A DNA stretch of 64,000 bases from Auriscalpium vulgare (lineage: Eukaryota; Basidiomycota; Agaricomycetes; Russulales; Auriscalpiaceae), in contig JAHBBC010000008.1 of assembly GCA_019915015.1 (NCBI GenBank), forward strand, positions 124,001 through 188,000, given 5' to 3'. Below the pieces are notes generated by a model, which saw only the letters and a program-made list of their open reading frames with translations, did not search any database and was not told the origin of the DNA. Shown here piece by piece: positions 10,943 to 22,111 of this stretch (position 1 is the first letter of the stretch; every line of letters begins with the position of its first letter). A program made the position numbers and the translations under genes.

Positions 10943-13900
10943 ATGATCTTTCCATGCAAAAGCTGCGGGGCTAGTTTTGGTAGCAGCGGGGCTCGCAAAA
11001 GCCATGTCAAGCAGTCAAAACAGTGCAATTGGATGGTCAACGAGCTACAGAGTCTGCCTGCGTCAAGGCAGGTTGATTACATGGATCCAAGCGATGGCGA
11101 GTCGGACCCCGAGCAGGAAGACGATAGCAATGTCTTTCAAGAACTTGACGACTTCGACAACACCGGGGCTAGCAGTCGCCCTGCCTCACCACCATCCCCT
11201 CCTCGAACCCCATCCCCAACTCCGACTCAGCCCGGCTCATCCAGTGCCTCTCAGCGAGCGCAGGCTGAGGACGATCTCGAGACAGAGCCAGCTGTTGTGG
11301 ACGTGTATCCTGGAGCGGGTCGGGTGCTCTCTGTCGATGCCAAGAAGGAGGACGAGTATCGAAGACGCGTGGCAGCTGCAGATGCCAACGCCAATCCCTA
11401 CCATCCCTTCCGCAGCCGCTTGGACTGGGAGGTGGCAAAGTGGGCTAAAAGCCAGGGCCCGACGCAAACCGCGTTTTCAAAACTCCTCGACATCGACGGG
11501 GTGCGTCACATCATCTCTTCTCCTTTGCTCTTGTCTGAAATCCTATGCACCAGGTCCATGAGCGACTTGAACTCTCCTACAAGGATTCTCGCTCATTGAA
11601 TCAGCTCATTGATAGCATTCCCGCCCCTGCAAAATGGCACAAGACGGAGCTGAAAATTGGCGAAGACGACGAGGCCTATTCCCTGGTATATCGGGACCCG
11701 CTTGAATGCATCCGCTCACTCTATGGCAACGTCGCGTTCGTGGACAGCATGTCATACGCACCTCGGCGGGAGTATTCAGGCGCGACTCGCGAGGAGGAGG
11801 AGAGGCTGTACAACGAGATGTGTACGGGCGACTGGTGGCATGAGACGCAGGTGCGTCCTTGGCGCATTTCATCCCGGCCCATAACTAATTGTATCAATCA
11901 GGCGAAGCTCCCGGGCGGCGCGACTGTGGTTCCGGTGGTCTTCAGCTCAGACAAGACGCTGCTGACAAACTTCAGTGGTGATGGCTCGGCATATCCGCTG
12001 TACCTCACCATTGGCAACATTGACAAGGACGTCCGTCGCAAGCCTTCGAATCACGCCCACATGCTCGTTGGCTACCTCCCTACACCCGACCTCAGCCACC
12101 TCTCCAAGATCGTCGCAAGCACAGTTCGCGCAAGGATCTACCACGCGGCAATGAAGATGATTGTGCAGAGCCTGGAGGCCGCCGGCCGAACGGGGGTTCA
12201 GCTCGTCGGGGGCGATGGAGCCATCCGACTCTGCTTCCCCATCCTTGCCTGCTATGTGGCCGACTTTCCAGAGCAGGCCCTCGTTGCATGCACCCGGGGC
12301 AGTCGATGCCCAAAGTGCGAGCTGCGTCGCGGTGGCTTTGGCGACCATAAACATGGATCGCCAGCGCGGCAGCAAGGGTCAACCATTCGCATTATCCGAC
12401 GCGCTGCGAATGAGCCCACAGCCGCGAAGCAAGAGGATATGCTGAAGGAGGCTGGTCTCATCAACGTCACCCATCCTTTCTGGGCCAACCTTCCTCACTG
12501 CAACATACACGACACGATCACCCCCGACATCCTGCACCAGCTTTACCAAGGCATGATCAAGCATCTGCTGGGCTGGCTCTCCAACCTGATGGGCGAGGCC
12601 GAGCTCGACGCCCGGTTTCGAAGGCTTCCTGAGGCACACGGCATACGCAGGTTCCTGAACGGGATCAGCGGACTCTCGCGCGTCACCGGTGGTGAGCATA
12701 AAGAGATCTGCAAGCAGATCTTGGGGTGTTTGTTGGGGAAGGCGCCTGCGGGGGCAATTCGCGCGGCGCGTGGCCTGCTCGACTTCCTCTACATTGCCCG
12801 CTATCGCAGTCACACCGGGCAAACCATCGGGTACTTGCGAGACGCCCTGGACCTGTTCCACAGAAACAAGAAAATATTCCTGAAGACGTCCGCCAGAGTG
12901 GGCGCGGGTGCGTTGCTCTCTATGCTATCAAGTATCCCTTTACTGATTCTGGCACACACGACAGGCGACGGCTTCGACATCCCCAAGCTGGAGTCCCTGC
13001 AGCACTATATTCCTTCGATCTGCGCGATAGGCACGACAGACAATTGCGACACAGAAACGACGGAGCGCCTGCACATTGACTTCGCAAAGGTAGCTTATCG
13101 GGCTTCAAACAAGCGGGAGTACCTCGACCAGATGATACTCTGGCTGGAACGCAAGGAGAAGGTGGTTGCGCTGGCTGCGCAAATAGCGTGGCGATCTGGA
13201 GAGCGCCAGTCCAAGACGGCACGACGTGCTCGGGTAGCACCCTCATTGTCTTTCCCATCTGCTGCATCGACATCAAATACAGCCGCGGCCACCCCATCCC
13301 TATATACGACGGCATCCAAAACTGATGGTCGCATCAAACTGGCCAAAACACCCGCTGTCGCATCGGTGCCCTTCGTCCAGCTCGAACAGGCGTATGGTGC
13401 GCGGGATTTCATCCCTGCCTTGCAAGCCTTTCTCAGCGAACACATCGGTGATCGCCCCAGGCGGAGCGATCGCGCACTGCCCCTGCTATTCAACTCAGTG
13501 GACGTCTGGCACAAGATCAAATTCGTCCTTCCAAATCTGCAGCTTGACGAGCTTGCCGACACAACCAACACTGTGACAGCCAAGCCACCGACAGGAGATA
13601 ACCCCGGGAGATTCGACACTGTCATCATCGATGAGGACGATAGCGTGGTCGAGCGAACGGGGGTAAAAGGTGAGCATAACATGATCAACGTGGCAGCAAT
13701 GACGCGCTAACAATACAGTAGGCCAGCGCATCGGCCGTCTGCGAGTCATATTCAAGCTACCGTGGTCCGTCAACGAAGAGCTATTCAAATCCAAGGGCGT
13801 CGATCCTCCAGGCCATCTGGTGTTTGTCGAATGGTTCTCAAGGCCCACAGAAAAGGACGGCGATACCGATATGTTCAAAATTTCCAAGAGCAAGAAGTCA

Positions 13901-14083
13901 AATGGAAAAGGATTGGTCTCGTCTGTTATCGAGGTAGAGTCCGTTCGTCGTGGATGTCATCTGATCCCTAGGTTTGGAGCTCATGCAGATAGAGCTTGGA
14001 AGTCTTCAAATGTGCTTGATCGATGTGACACATTTTTGTTGAATAACTATGCAGATCAGCATTCATTTCAATCTATTTGGTAG
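10943..14083 (+). CDS. Plavaka-type transposase with N-terminal C2H2 finger, 976 aa (5 exons)
   Basis: This is the putative DNA transposase that moves the whole element. Exons 10943-11500, 11554-11850, 11902-12907, 12965-13669 and 13719-14083 splice in phase to 976 aa with no stop. Residues 1-35 form a C2H2-like zinc finger (CKSCGASFGSSGARKSHVK). An acidic/Ser-Pro linker follows, then the transposase body with WWHETQ, LPGGATVVPV, SSDKTLL, YLTIGNI, a C-rich knuckle (CTRGSRCPKCELRRGG) and HNIHD-like residues in LPHCNIHDTITPDILHQLY. A conserved TTERLHIDFAKVAYRASNKR block lies toward the C-terminal part. These segments match the basidiomycete family annotated as Plavaka transposase, as I recall it. 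The acidic residues of the catalytic centre cannot be assigned with certainty by eye. The gene looks intact, so the element may be autonomous. Confidence 0.88.
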
Positions 14084-14416
14084 CAGCTTGGTCAATCAAA
14101 TATATTTGCTGTACTGTCCATCTTATTTCTGAGGGTCACAAAGGGCTGTGATATCTAAGTATCAGCTGGACTCTGTAGGGGGTTGTAGTATACATAGCAG
14201 AGTATGTTGGCTGTGTAGATAACATAGCTCATGTAGCAGAGTATGTGGGCTGTGTAGCTGCTGTAGCAAACTTATGCTGCTCTATAGGACTACCATAGTG
14301 GGCTGTGGAGGCTGCATAGTACACATTGCAGATGTTGACATAGTGGCACTACATAGATAGGCCTTCATGCACTATAGCCTACACATATTTGTGCTGGAGC
14401 TATGTAGGAAAAGATT
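14084..14416. repeat. Right subterminal repeat zone, no gene
   Basis: Between about 14170 and 14410 the words CATAGCAGAGTATGT, GGCTGTGTAG, TGTAGCAGAGTATG and CACTACATAG recur, mirroring the left subterminal zone. GGCTGTGTAG occurs at least twice within 60 bp. The zone ends at the right inverted repeat. Confidence 0.65.
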
Positions 14417-14426
14417 TTTCCTGATG
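14417..14426 (-). repeat. Right terminal inverted repeat of the Plavaka-type element
   Basis: TTTCCTGATG is the reverse complement of the left terminus. The next bases, GTACGTCAAG, continue the interrupted integrase in its original frame. Confidence 0.8.
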
Positions 14427-15143
14427 GTACGTCAAGCGCTCTACAAGGCAGCCGATGGAAATGCTGCAAAATGGTCCTCGGTCGCGTACTCGGTATTCTG
14501 GTCGGACAGGATAACGATCAGGCGGAGGATGGGCTGCTCGCCATACTTCGCGGTAACAGGAACGCAGCCGCTAATGCCGCTGGATATCATCGAGGCTTCA
14601 TACTTGATGCCTCCGCCCGAGTCTCTACTGTCTTCCACAGACCTCATAGCGCGCAGGGCAATTGCCCTACAAAAGAGAAAAGCGCAGTTAAGGACCATCC
14701 ACGACAAAGTCTTTGAAGCGCGACGTATCGCGGCGGTAAAATTTGAACGTGACCACGAAGCGACGATTCGCGACTACAATTTCAAGAGAGGCGACTTGGT
14801 CCTCCTACGGTTCACGCGGTACGAGAAGTCATTAGATCGCAAAATGCTTCCGCGCTACGATGGACCGTTCGTGGTAATTGGCCGACGGAAAGGAGGACCT
14901 TACGTGCTTGCGGACCTCCACGGTGCGCTCTTCGACCGACCGGTCGCGGAGTTTCGCGTCCTGCCTTACTTCGCGCGAACGAACATTGCGCTGCCAGAGT
15001 TGCCCGAATTTCTGGACGTCCCACAGTCCAGGGTGGACGAGCTACTTCATGGAGATAGGCAGGATCACGATGCCATTCATGAAGAGGAAGCAGACGACCC
15101 CACCCGGGAAGACGATGACAAGGACGACGAGATCACCGTCTAA
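14427..15143 (+). pseudogene. Ty3/gypsy pol, 3' part (integrase C-terminal region)
   Basis: This is the downstream half of the polyprotein that begins at base 2. It starts at the end of the Plavaka-type element and reads VRQALYKAADG, a segment that follows the catalytic Glu in this gypsy group. Next come the MGCSPYFAVTG motif of the integrase C-terminal region and a small beta-barrel-like section (FKRGDLVLLR, then YDGPFVVIGRRKGGPYVLADL). The end is acidic (DDPTREDDDKDDEITV), with a stop at 15143. No chromodomain is seen. Without the upstream half it cannot be expressed as an enzyme. Confidence 0.88.
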
Positions 15144-15615
15144 AAAGTACCGCCCAGCACTACGGCGACTGAGGACAGTCGATATTTCAGTTGGGGGGAG
15201 GATTAGACGGTGGTATTTAGGACTGAACAGCTGGAAGTACGGATGGAGACGAGTCAGGACGATAAGTCGAGGTCGCGAGCGCTAGCGAAGCTCGGACTGG
15301 GCAGGCACCGACTAAGGCTTCAAGGGTCTGGAACAAGGCTGAGGTCGCGCCGGAAACGCGATAGGACACGCTCACACTGTGACACAAGCAATTGACTCTA
15401 TTCACAACATAGCAGGATAGCAAATTCTATGTACACAGCAAAGAGGTAGCGACGGATAGCGAACAACTATGAACAGACCGATAACGAGCGGACAACACGA
15501 CAGCGAGACGCCGAAACCCCCACCTAGGACACGAGGAACGCCCCCCGCATCGAAGCACCAAGGCCCTCTGCTGTTGAAGCAGGGGCGACTCCTTTTGAAG
15601 AAGGCTCGCAAGCGG
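15144..15615. other. Gypsy 3' untranslated region, polypurine tract and presumed LTR remnant
   Basis: A purine tract TTGGGGGGAGGATTAG begins at 15191, 48 bases after the pol stop, as expected for the second-strand primer next to a 3' LTR. What follows should be LTR sequence. I cannot define its end, because the matching 5' LTR lies outside the window. No gene is seen. Confidence 0.55.
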
Positions 15616-17271
15616 CTAAGCGGCGGGCGCGGGGTCAGCGGGACCATCAGCCGCGGCGGAGGGCGGCGTGCCGACATCCTCGAAGGAGGGAGCGGCGGCG
15701 GTAGGCATGGTAGGGCCGGGGGCAGGGTCCGACGCGGGAGGAGCGGCAGAGGCGAGCGGCGAGAAGGGCGCAGCGGGAGCAACCGGAGACACGGGGGAAG
15801 GAAGGCGAGAAGCGCGACCGACGAGAGGCACGACGGCGGCGCTAAGCAGCGGGAGGGAAGAGGCGATGAGAGCCGACGAGGGTGGCGCGAGGGGGAGGCG
15901 CGAGGCAGGCCTGGCCGGCGCGGGAGAAGCGGCACGCGACGCGGGGGGAGCAGGGAGAGGGAGGCGGCGCGGCGGATCGAAGGGGCCAACCTGCGGCGAG
16001 ATGAGGCCCCCGGCAGGCGCAGGGAACGCGGGGTCGCCGAGCTGCTGCAGGGTCCGCCAGACCCAGTTCCGCTCAGCGACGATGCCGCGGGCCCGGGCGT
16101 CGAGCGTTGCGTAGTTGACGCTGATGGTGTTGAGCTCCTCCGTGAGCGCGTTGTAGGTCCGGAAAAGCTGCGGCGGGGAGTCGTAGCGGAGGATGGGGAC
16201 GGCGCCGGCAGGGTCGGGGTGGTCGGCCCAGTCGAAGGCGGAGGACCGGGGACGGACATGGATGCCGGCAGGGTCGACATCCTGCGAGACTTCGTCGCTG
16301 CCCACCACATAGAAGTGCGTCCCGCGGACACCGTCGTCGCACTTGTGGTGGCCCACGAAGCAGCGATGGCACTGGCGGCCGCTGACGTCCGTGAAGAAGC
16401 ACGTGGGGTGGGAGTCCATCGTGGCGCAGCGGTAGCAGGGGGCGGAAGCCTGAGGGTTGGAGTGTGAGCGGCGCAACACGACGGACAAGAAAAGGGCGAC
16501 GTACCTGAAGGCGGCGGCCCGGGAAGGTGTCAGCGACGGGGATCTTGGCGCCCTTGACGGAGGTGGAAGGGGCGGCGGGCGGAGGCACGAGGGAGCCGGA
16601 GGGGACGTTGGCGGGGCGCTTGGAACTGCGGACGGCTTTGCCCTTGCCCTTCGACTTGGCGGCGGCGGGGACTGATCGGGGGGCGGGGAGTTTGGTGGCG
16701 CCGCGGGTGCGCTGCGCGACGGGCTCCTGCGGGTCCCCCGCCTCATCTAGCTCGTCGACCTCGGCCTCGGCGTCAGCCTCGGAGGGGGCGGACTCGCGGT
16801 TGCGCTTGGTGGGCGGCGGGGAAGCGCGGGCGGCGGCGCGGTGAGGCGTGGAGGAGACCGGGGGGCGGACAGAAGGCGCGGGGAGGGCACTGTCGGCGCG
16901 GGCCCGCTTGCCAGCCTGACGGGAGAGGGGAGCGGCAACGGGAGTGGAGTAGGGGATGGCGGGTGAGGACGGCGTGGGGGAGAGGCCGGAGGACGGCCAG
17001 GCGTCGACAACGGCGGACACGGCCCCGATCCTGTCCAGCACCTCGGACGGCGGGGGGTCCTCCCCCAACACCTCAGCATAGGCGGACTGGACACAAGGGA
17101 GGGTCAGCAGAGCGTCGGGAGCGAGAGGCCGTGGGCACTCACCGTGGCCGACTCCCAGTTCGCGGCGAACTCGCCGTAGTGGGCGGAGTCGACTGTGGGG
17201 AGGGAGGCGACAAGCGCTTCTACGGCGGACAGCCGTTTCCTGAGGTTGATAGGGCGGGAGAACGCAGACAT
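15616..17271 (-). CDS. Unknown protein with Cys/His double zinc module, 514 aa (3 exons)
   Basis: Function is unknown. Exons on the minus strand are 17271-17143, 17086-16505 and 16449-15616, all phase 0, giving 514 aa. Residues 1-43 are helical (MSAFSRPINLRKRLSAVEAL). The middle is Ser/Pro/Ala-rich, with an acidic patch and a Lys/Gly stretch resembling a nuclear signal (AKSKGKGKAVRSSKRP). Around residues 240-265 is a Cys/His cluster, CYRC-x5-H-x2-C, then CHRC with HHKC, consistent with two zinc sites. A helical segment (EELNTISVNYATLDARARG) follows, and the C-terminal 200 residues are Pro/Ala-rich. The gene lies antisense, directly downstream of the gypsy pol, and resembles in layout the gene at 58.1-63.5 kb. 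It could be retroelement-associated; I cannot show that. Confidence 0.72.
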
Positions 17272-17550
17272 GGCCAGGGAAGGGGGGAGATAGGGAGAGG
17301 TGAGGGGAGGAAAGAGAGAGACGGAGAGGTCGAGGCGCAACGCGTCGCGTTAAGACAGGGCGCCGCGCCAGCGTGTGGGTTTTTGCTTCCGACGTGGAAG
17401 CAGAGCGGGCCCGCCGGGCCGCGACAGGTGCGGCGCTTACCTTCACACGGCTTAGCGAGCGTTCGCGCGCGAGTCAAGAAGAAGGGATAGGGAACAGAAT
17501 GGCATTACTGGGCCCTAAGGGCGCCTTGGGCAAATTACAGGAATCGCTCG

Positions 17551-19054
17551 CTACGCGGGCGCACCGGACCCAGACGCGCCATTGGGCGCGGGAGTCCGGG
17601 CGCGGTTACCCCCATTCCTACGACCAGCCCGTCGACTCAGGGCATCAGGAGGCCTCGGGCCCACGACCTCAACAAGGTTGGGGACCCCCCACGAGAACGC
17701 GATAGAGCCGCGGCGGATGACTCGGTGAGTAAGCGGCGGGAAGGGAAGGGCGGTAAGCATACGGCGCATAGGACCGGCACCGGCGAGGTGGTCGAGGACC
17801 GCGGCAACTTCGCAGGCATCGTACAGCAGCTTTCCCGCGGTGCCTTCGAGGCGAGTGACGGCGTGGCGCAGGTGGCTGGCGTTCAATTGGTCCGCCCAAA
17901 CGAAGTCGCGAAGCTCCGCGACCAACTTGAGGCCGGGAACGAGATAGTCGGCGGCCTCACGGACGTTCGCACGATGGGCAGCCTGCAACGAGGGACTCGC
18001 GGCCGCAAGGAAGTTGAGGACGCCAATGTCGCGGGGGTGGGTCATTCCGATCACGGCGCGGTTCAAGGGGAGCATGAGGGCCCCGACCAGCCCGTCGGCG
18101 TGGTCGAGGTCGTCACTCAAACGATCGAGGTCGCGAAGGAATAACTCGGCAACACGGGTGGCAAGGCCGTCGGGACGGGGGGCAAACTCGGGGCCGAACA
18201 GCGCTGCCAAGTTGACCTCAAAAGTTGCCCGGCCGTGAAGTTGGTGACGGTACAGCAACCAAACGGAGCGCTCCACCAGGTGGGCCAAGGAGTCCACATG
18301 GACCACGTGAGGAAGCAGAGCGACGCTGGGTGGCTGCCCCGGGGCGTTGTCCCCTCCGAACGGAATATTTCCTACGATATTCGCGCGAATGGGGGCGGTT
18401 TGTTCGTACGTTTCGGGAAAGCGCTCCGCTAGGTAGGAGAGCGTCGAGACGACGGTCATGGACGCGAGGGCCGGTAGGGTAAAATGCGACGTCTCGCGAT
18501 GGTCCTGCTGAAAAGGGGGGAAGAAGCGAAGACAACGTCAGTACGAGGCCGGGATGAGGGAAAAGAGGGCCGCGGGACGAGGCACCAATAGGTCGGAGAT
18601 CTCCTGAAGCCAGGCAACGGCGGCCGCGGGAAATGAGGAAGCGTCGGCACCAGGCAAGGGCACCTCAACCGGATGTATCAACAGCTGGTACAGCCGGAAA
18701 CGCGAAAACGCGCGGAGTAGGACGGCCTGCATGTGGAGGAGGTAGTCAGACGGACTGGGGCGTTGAGGGTTTTTTGGAAAAGGCCATCGTCGCAGCCCCC
18801 TCATATAGGCGGCGCGAGTAGGGGAAGAGGCACACCATCGCGGCGTCGCGATACAGCGCGAAGACCAAAACACGAGGGTCTCGCCGGAGTTCCGGCCAAC
18901 GTGGGTTATCGCGACAGATCGCGACCCAGACGGAGCCTCCGGCATGGGCCCAGGAGCTTATCGCAAGGCATCGCGAAACGTGGCACAGGGACAGGGGGAA
19001 GCCGCACATGGCTCCTGGTTCCATTTCAATAGCTATGGAACATTCTACAGACAT
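17551..19054 (-). pseudogene. Unknown two-exon gene with an apparent frameshift
   Basis: I do not recognise the protein. The larger exon (18507-17551) is helical and coding-like (LSYLAERFPETYEQTAPIRA, then ELFLRDLDRLSDDLDHADG). A 78-bp in-frame intron (18585-18508, donor GTGCCTC) would join it to the upstream part ending IHPVEVPLPGADASSF...QEISDLL. Further upstream the protein-like sequence (RVLVFALYRDAAMVCLFPYS, then YEGAATMAFSK) is in another frame. The switch falls near a run of six A on the minus strand (about 18772-18780). This looks like a one-base frameshift. The start is uncertain; 19054 is the first Met of the upstream frame. It lies between the Cys/His gene and the 377-aa gene on the same strand. 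Confidence 0.5.
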
Positions 19055-19070
19055 TGGCCCGGGAATATAC

Positions 19071-20265
19071 CTATTCCTCGTGCTCCATCAGAAGCTCGAT
19101 CACCTCTCCCTCCTCGACTTCTTCCGAGCTGGCGATGGGCGGCGGTATCTCCCCGGCGTAGGTAGGAGACGCGGAGGGGGCCGTCGGCGCTGGTACCGTG
19201 GGGTTCGCGGGGAAGGGAAGAGGGCCCGGCTGGTCCGAGGGATGGACTATGGCATCGAAGCCTAGGGGTATCTCAGCTATGGCTTGGGAGGAGGAGATGG
19301 GCGAGAGGCGCGCAGAACTGATCTGCTCGATGGCGCGAATCGAGGCCACGCTGATATCCTGGACCAGGAAGTCTGCGGGCTGGAGGTTGGCCAGGAGGCG
19401 GGATCCTAATCCCCATGCGTCCAGCATCCCGCCCATACAGGTTGCCATCGCGGCCCAGCGCATGTCGAGGCGATCCAACACCAGTGGCCAGTCCGCCCAA
19501 ATATCGCGAAACATGTCGAAGGCCTCAGAAATGGTGGTAAAGTCCCGTAACATATCCACCGAGTCCTCCGCGAGGCCCCCCAACAGGTAGTACACCATGC
19601 CCGTGGTGAGGCGGCCCGTGTAGGCACGAGAGTGGGGGGAGCTGGAGGCACCACGGACGTGGTAGGCCCGGGCGTCGAAATCACGTAGGAGCCAGCTCTG
19701 CATCCCCTGAGGACGCAGGGTGGGGAAGGCGCCATGCAACTCCGTGATTTCATGGAGGTAGGATTCGACAGAACCGTCTCCGAAGTAGTACACGGTCCAG
19801 AGCCCAGCCTCCACGATGGTGATCAAGACGTGGAGTTCCGCGTTGGTAGCGTCGGCGGGGAAAGGGGAGAACATCTGGGACCACCGCGGGCTGGCGCGCG
19901 CTGAGTCGGGGAGGGTACGCATGAGGGTGCCCTCGAAGCGCTGGGCAAGAGGGGCGGACGCCGGAACGAGCTTCACCATGAACTCGAGGATCGGCGAGGT
20001 GAAGTGGAAGGCAAGATCGCGCAGGCTGCGGGACGCGCGGATTGAAGAAAGGGTCTGGAATTGAGTTCATCATCAGCCAAGCCGGGAAAAGACGCGGTCG
20101 GGGACCAGCACGCACCACAAGCTGGTTGACTTTGTCGGCCCACTCTAGACGTAGCGCAACCTCCCGTTCGGCATCCCCAAGGTCAAAACCAGCGAAGGGG
20201 GCCTGCGTAAACAGGCGGAGGAGGTCGAGGTTGTCGGCGGTGGCAGACGCGGCGGGGAGGGACAT
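19071..20265 (-). CDS. Unknown protein, 377 aa (2 exons)
   Basis: No family is recognised. Exons on the minus strand are 20265-20116 and 20054-19071, phase 0, giving 377 aa. The N-terminus reads MSLPAASATADNLDLLRLFT. The body is largely helical (LHVLITIVEAGLWTVYYFG, then MVYYLLGGLAEDSVDMLRDF). The last 60 residues are Pro/Ala-rich, ending acidic (EEVEEGEVIELLMEHEE). No signal peptide is evident. The stop lies 17 bp upstream of the first Met of the next minus-strand gene, and the two proteins share a similar helical character, so they could be halves of one older gene or a duplicate pair. This is inferred only from spacing and style. Confidence 0.6.
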
Positions 20266-22111
20266 CGCGGGACAGAAATCGGCAAAGGGATGCTACAAGC
20301 GACGTTATCGCGAAAGGTCGCGAGCCCTTATATGCCGCTTCCGCACGGTTCCTGGCAACTGGGGACAGTTGCAGTTTCAGTCGGGGGGAGAAATGATAGG
20401 TTCAGGCCGCGGGCAAGCGTGTAGCGAGACGTCGCGAGACGGGGAAGCAGCATGCGAGGCGCAGGGTCGCGGGAGCGGGGGTGATGGGAACGTGGTCCGG
20501 CGACCCAGGAGCAACCGGGACTGGCGACGGAACGGATCACCGGAACGGGCTAGATCGGGAGGGCTTAGCGATGTAGGTAGAGCCACTACTTAGGGAGCTG
20601 CGCGAGACGTAGCAACCCAATCAACCTGTGGGCGGCGCAAGCCACCCACACCCTTTACCTCACAGAAACTGTAGCCTGAGGCGCTACCAGACTTAGGAAG
20701 GAAGGACCCCACCGATGTGGGAACAGGTAGGCAGGCGGACAGGCAAGAGGGGGTGCGACGGCCCATAGGCGGACGCTTCGCACACGGGTGCGAAGCACTC
20801 GGAGGAGGATCCCGTAGAGGGCATCCCCAGGCAGGTGAGTGTTTAGTTTGGTGTTTAGGCGGTAGGAGGTGGCCCCGCACGACCACGGGGAGGGCACGAA
20901 GCGCAACAGCGACACGAACACCTTCCCCCTCAGCAAGTCTAGTCACCCGGACTGGATCGCGACGTATAGGAGGCAGTGTTGGTGGTTGTTGTCCTGTGAG
21001 GCACTCGCCGCACGCCCCGCTAGGGTCCGTCCCGGGTGATAGCGTATCAGCGGGTCTAGCTGCTGTGTCTGAAGAGGAATCGTGCGGCGGGGGGGACCAT
21101 GTTTGTGGTGTATGTGTCCCTGGTACTCGTTACTTATCAGCATATATGCGCCTGAGATGCAACTGCGACGCACCTCCAGGTTCCAAGCTGGGTTCCCGGG
21201 CCCCAGCTGCGGGACTAGCTGCGAGGGAGCCCCATCGTCCATCGTCCATAATGAAGTCCTCTTCGGCATTGTTGAGAGGCGCAGGCGAGAATGGTGCGCG
21301 CGACGCAAGAGATGGGGAGCGGCTGCGACGACGATGGTGATCGGGCCACTCAGCAGCAGCTACTCGCTTGCTACTGCTTGCTTTCTGCCTTTCCTCTTCA
21401 TTGCCTACAACCTGGGTAGCCATTCTCTCCTTCTGCATATGATTCCATATCGTCTTCGGCTGCTGCTGCGCGTTGGTCTTGAGGCATGTAGAGCACGGAC
21501 AAGCCCGCAAGGCGATGTCGCGAGGTCACGGGTGCATGTTGACTTGAGCAGGAGGAGGATAGGACAGTCGGAGAGAGCGGAGACAGTGGCGAGCGTCGAA
21601 GATGGCGGCGGATGGAGAGCCGGTGCGGTAGCGGACAAGTGTGCGTCGCAGACAGGCGCGACTTAGAGCAAATTCAGACGACGCGTCAAGCACGTGGCTC
21701 GATATCTAGCCGCCCAGATCTATCTGTCGCCGGATCTCATAGATCTCAAATCGCCCTGATCTGTCCGGCTCCGGATCTCAAATTTCATTGGTCCTCAGCC
21801 GTCCCGCCGCGGACATTACAAATTCCCAGCTACCTACAGGTACGGACATTCTGGGCTGATGTGCTGTGTCTTTGCCCTCAGCCATCATCGTCTATCACGA
21901 AGGTATAGCAGCGACATGCATCCAGCATCAATTTCCTCTTCAGCTGACAGCAGAGATCAAACAGTTTGCTTGCACCTGCACCAGACGAGTCCTTGACAGG
22001 CATTGCTTACAGACAAAGCATTAGTAGTGAGTGAGAAAGATGATCCCCTACATCAAGCTAGAAAAAAACAACCTTTCAAAACCTCACAGGTCCATCACAT
22101 GAACAAGGAAA
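20266..22111. other. Long non-coding stretch with a second gypsy-like polypurine motif
   Basis: No convincing exon. At 20356-20392 the sequence matches the gypsy 3' end at 15167-15202 (both have ACTGRGGACAGT, then TTTCAGTYGGGGGGAG), suggesting another gypsy 3' terminus or relic. Reading frames at 20717-21340 and 21082-21666 have low-complexity, Arg-rich translations and no domain. Repeated AGATCT and CCGGATCTCA words occur at 21715-21785. The last 150 bases are AT-richer and should hold the promoter of the TPR-CHAT gene. Confidence 0.5.

Larger units (their letters stand above)
2878..14426 (+). mobile_element. Plavaka-type DNA transposon (11.5 kb) carrying TET/JBP and three other cargo genes
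   Basis: The element is bounded by a 10-bp perfect terminal inverted repeat (CATCAGGAAA at 2878, TTTCCTGATG ending at 14426), followed inside on both ends by a TCCTAYRTAG-like motif. The flanks share GT, and deleting 2878-14426 plus one GT rejoins the gypsy integrase in frame (FDV then RQALYKAADG), which fixes both ends. Inside are five spliced genes: DUF6532-like (-), a 208-aa protein (-), a 243-aa protein (+), TET/JBP (+) and the transposase (+). Both subterminal zones are rich in CTACATAGC/GCTRTGTAG words. TET/JBP genes carried by KDZ-class and related basidiomycete transposons are known from the literature. The precise ends and gene content here come from the sequence. Confidence 0.88.

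Noticed and set aside
15469..16467. 332-codon plus-strand frame antisense to the Cys/His gene
   Set aside because: It is the GC-rich shadow of a well-supported spliced minus-strand gene.
20717..21340. 207-codon plus-strand frame
   Set aside because: Arg/Gly-rich translation typical of an open frame in GC-rich DNA; no motif, no neighbouring exons.
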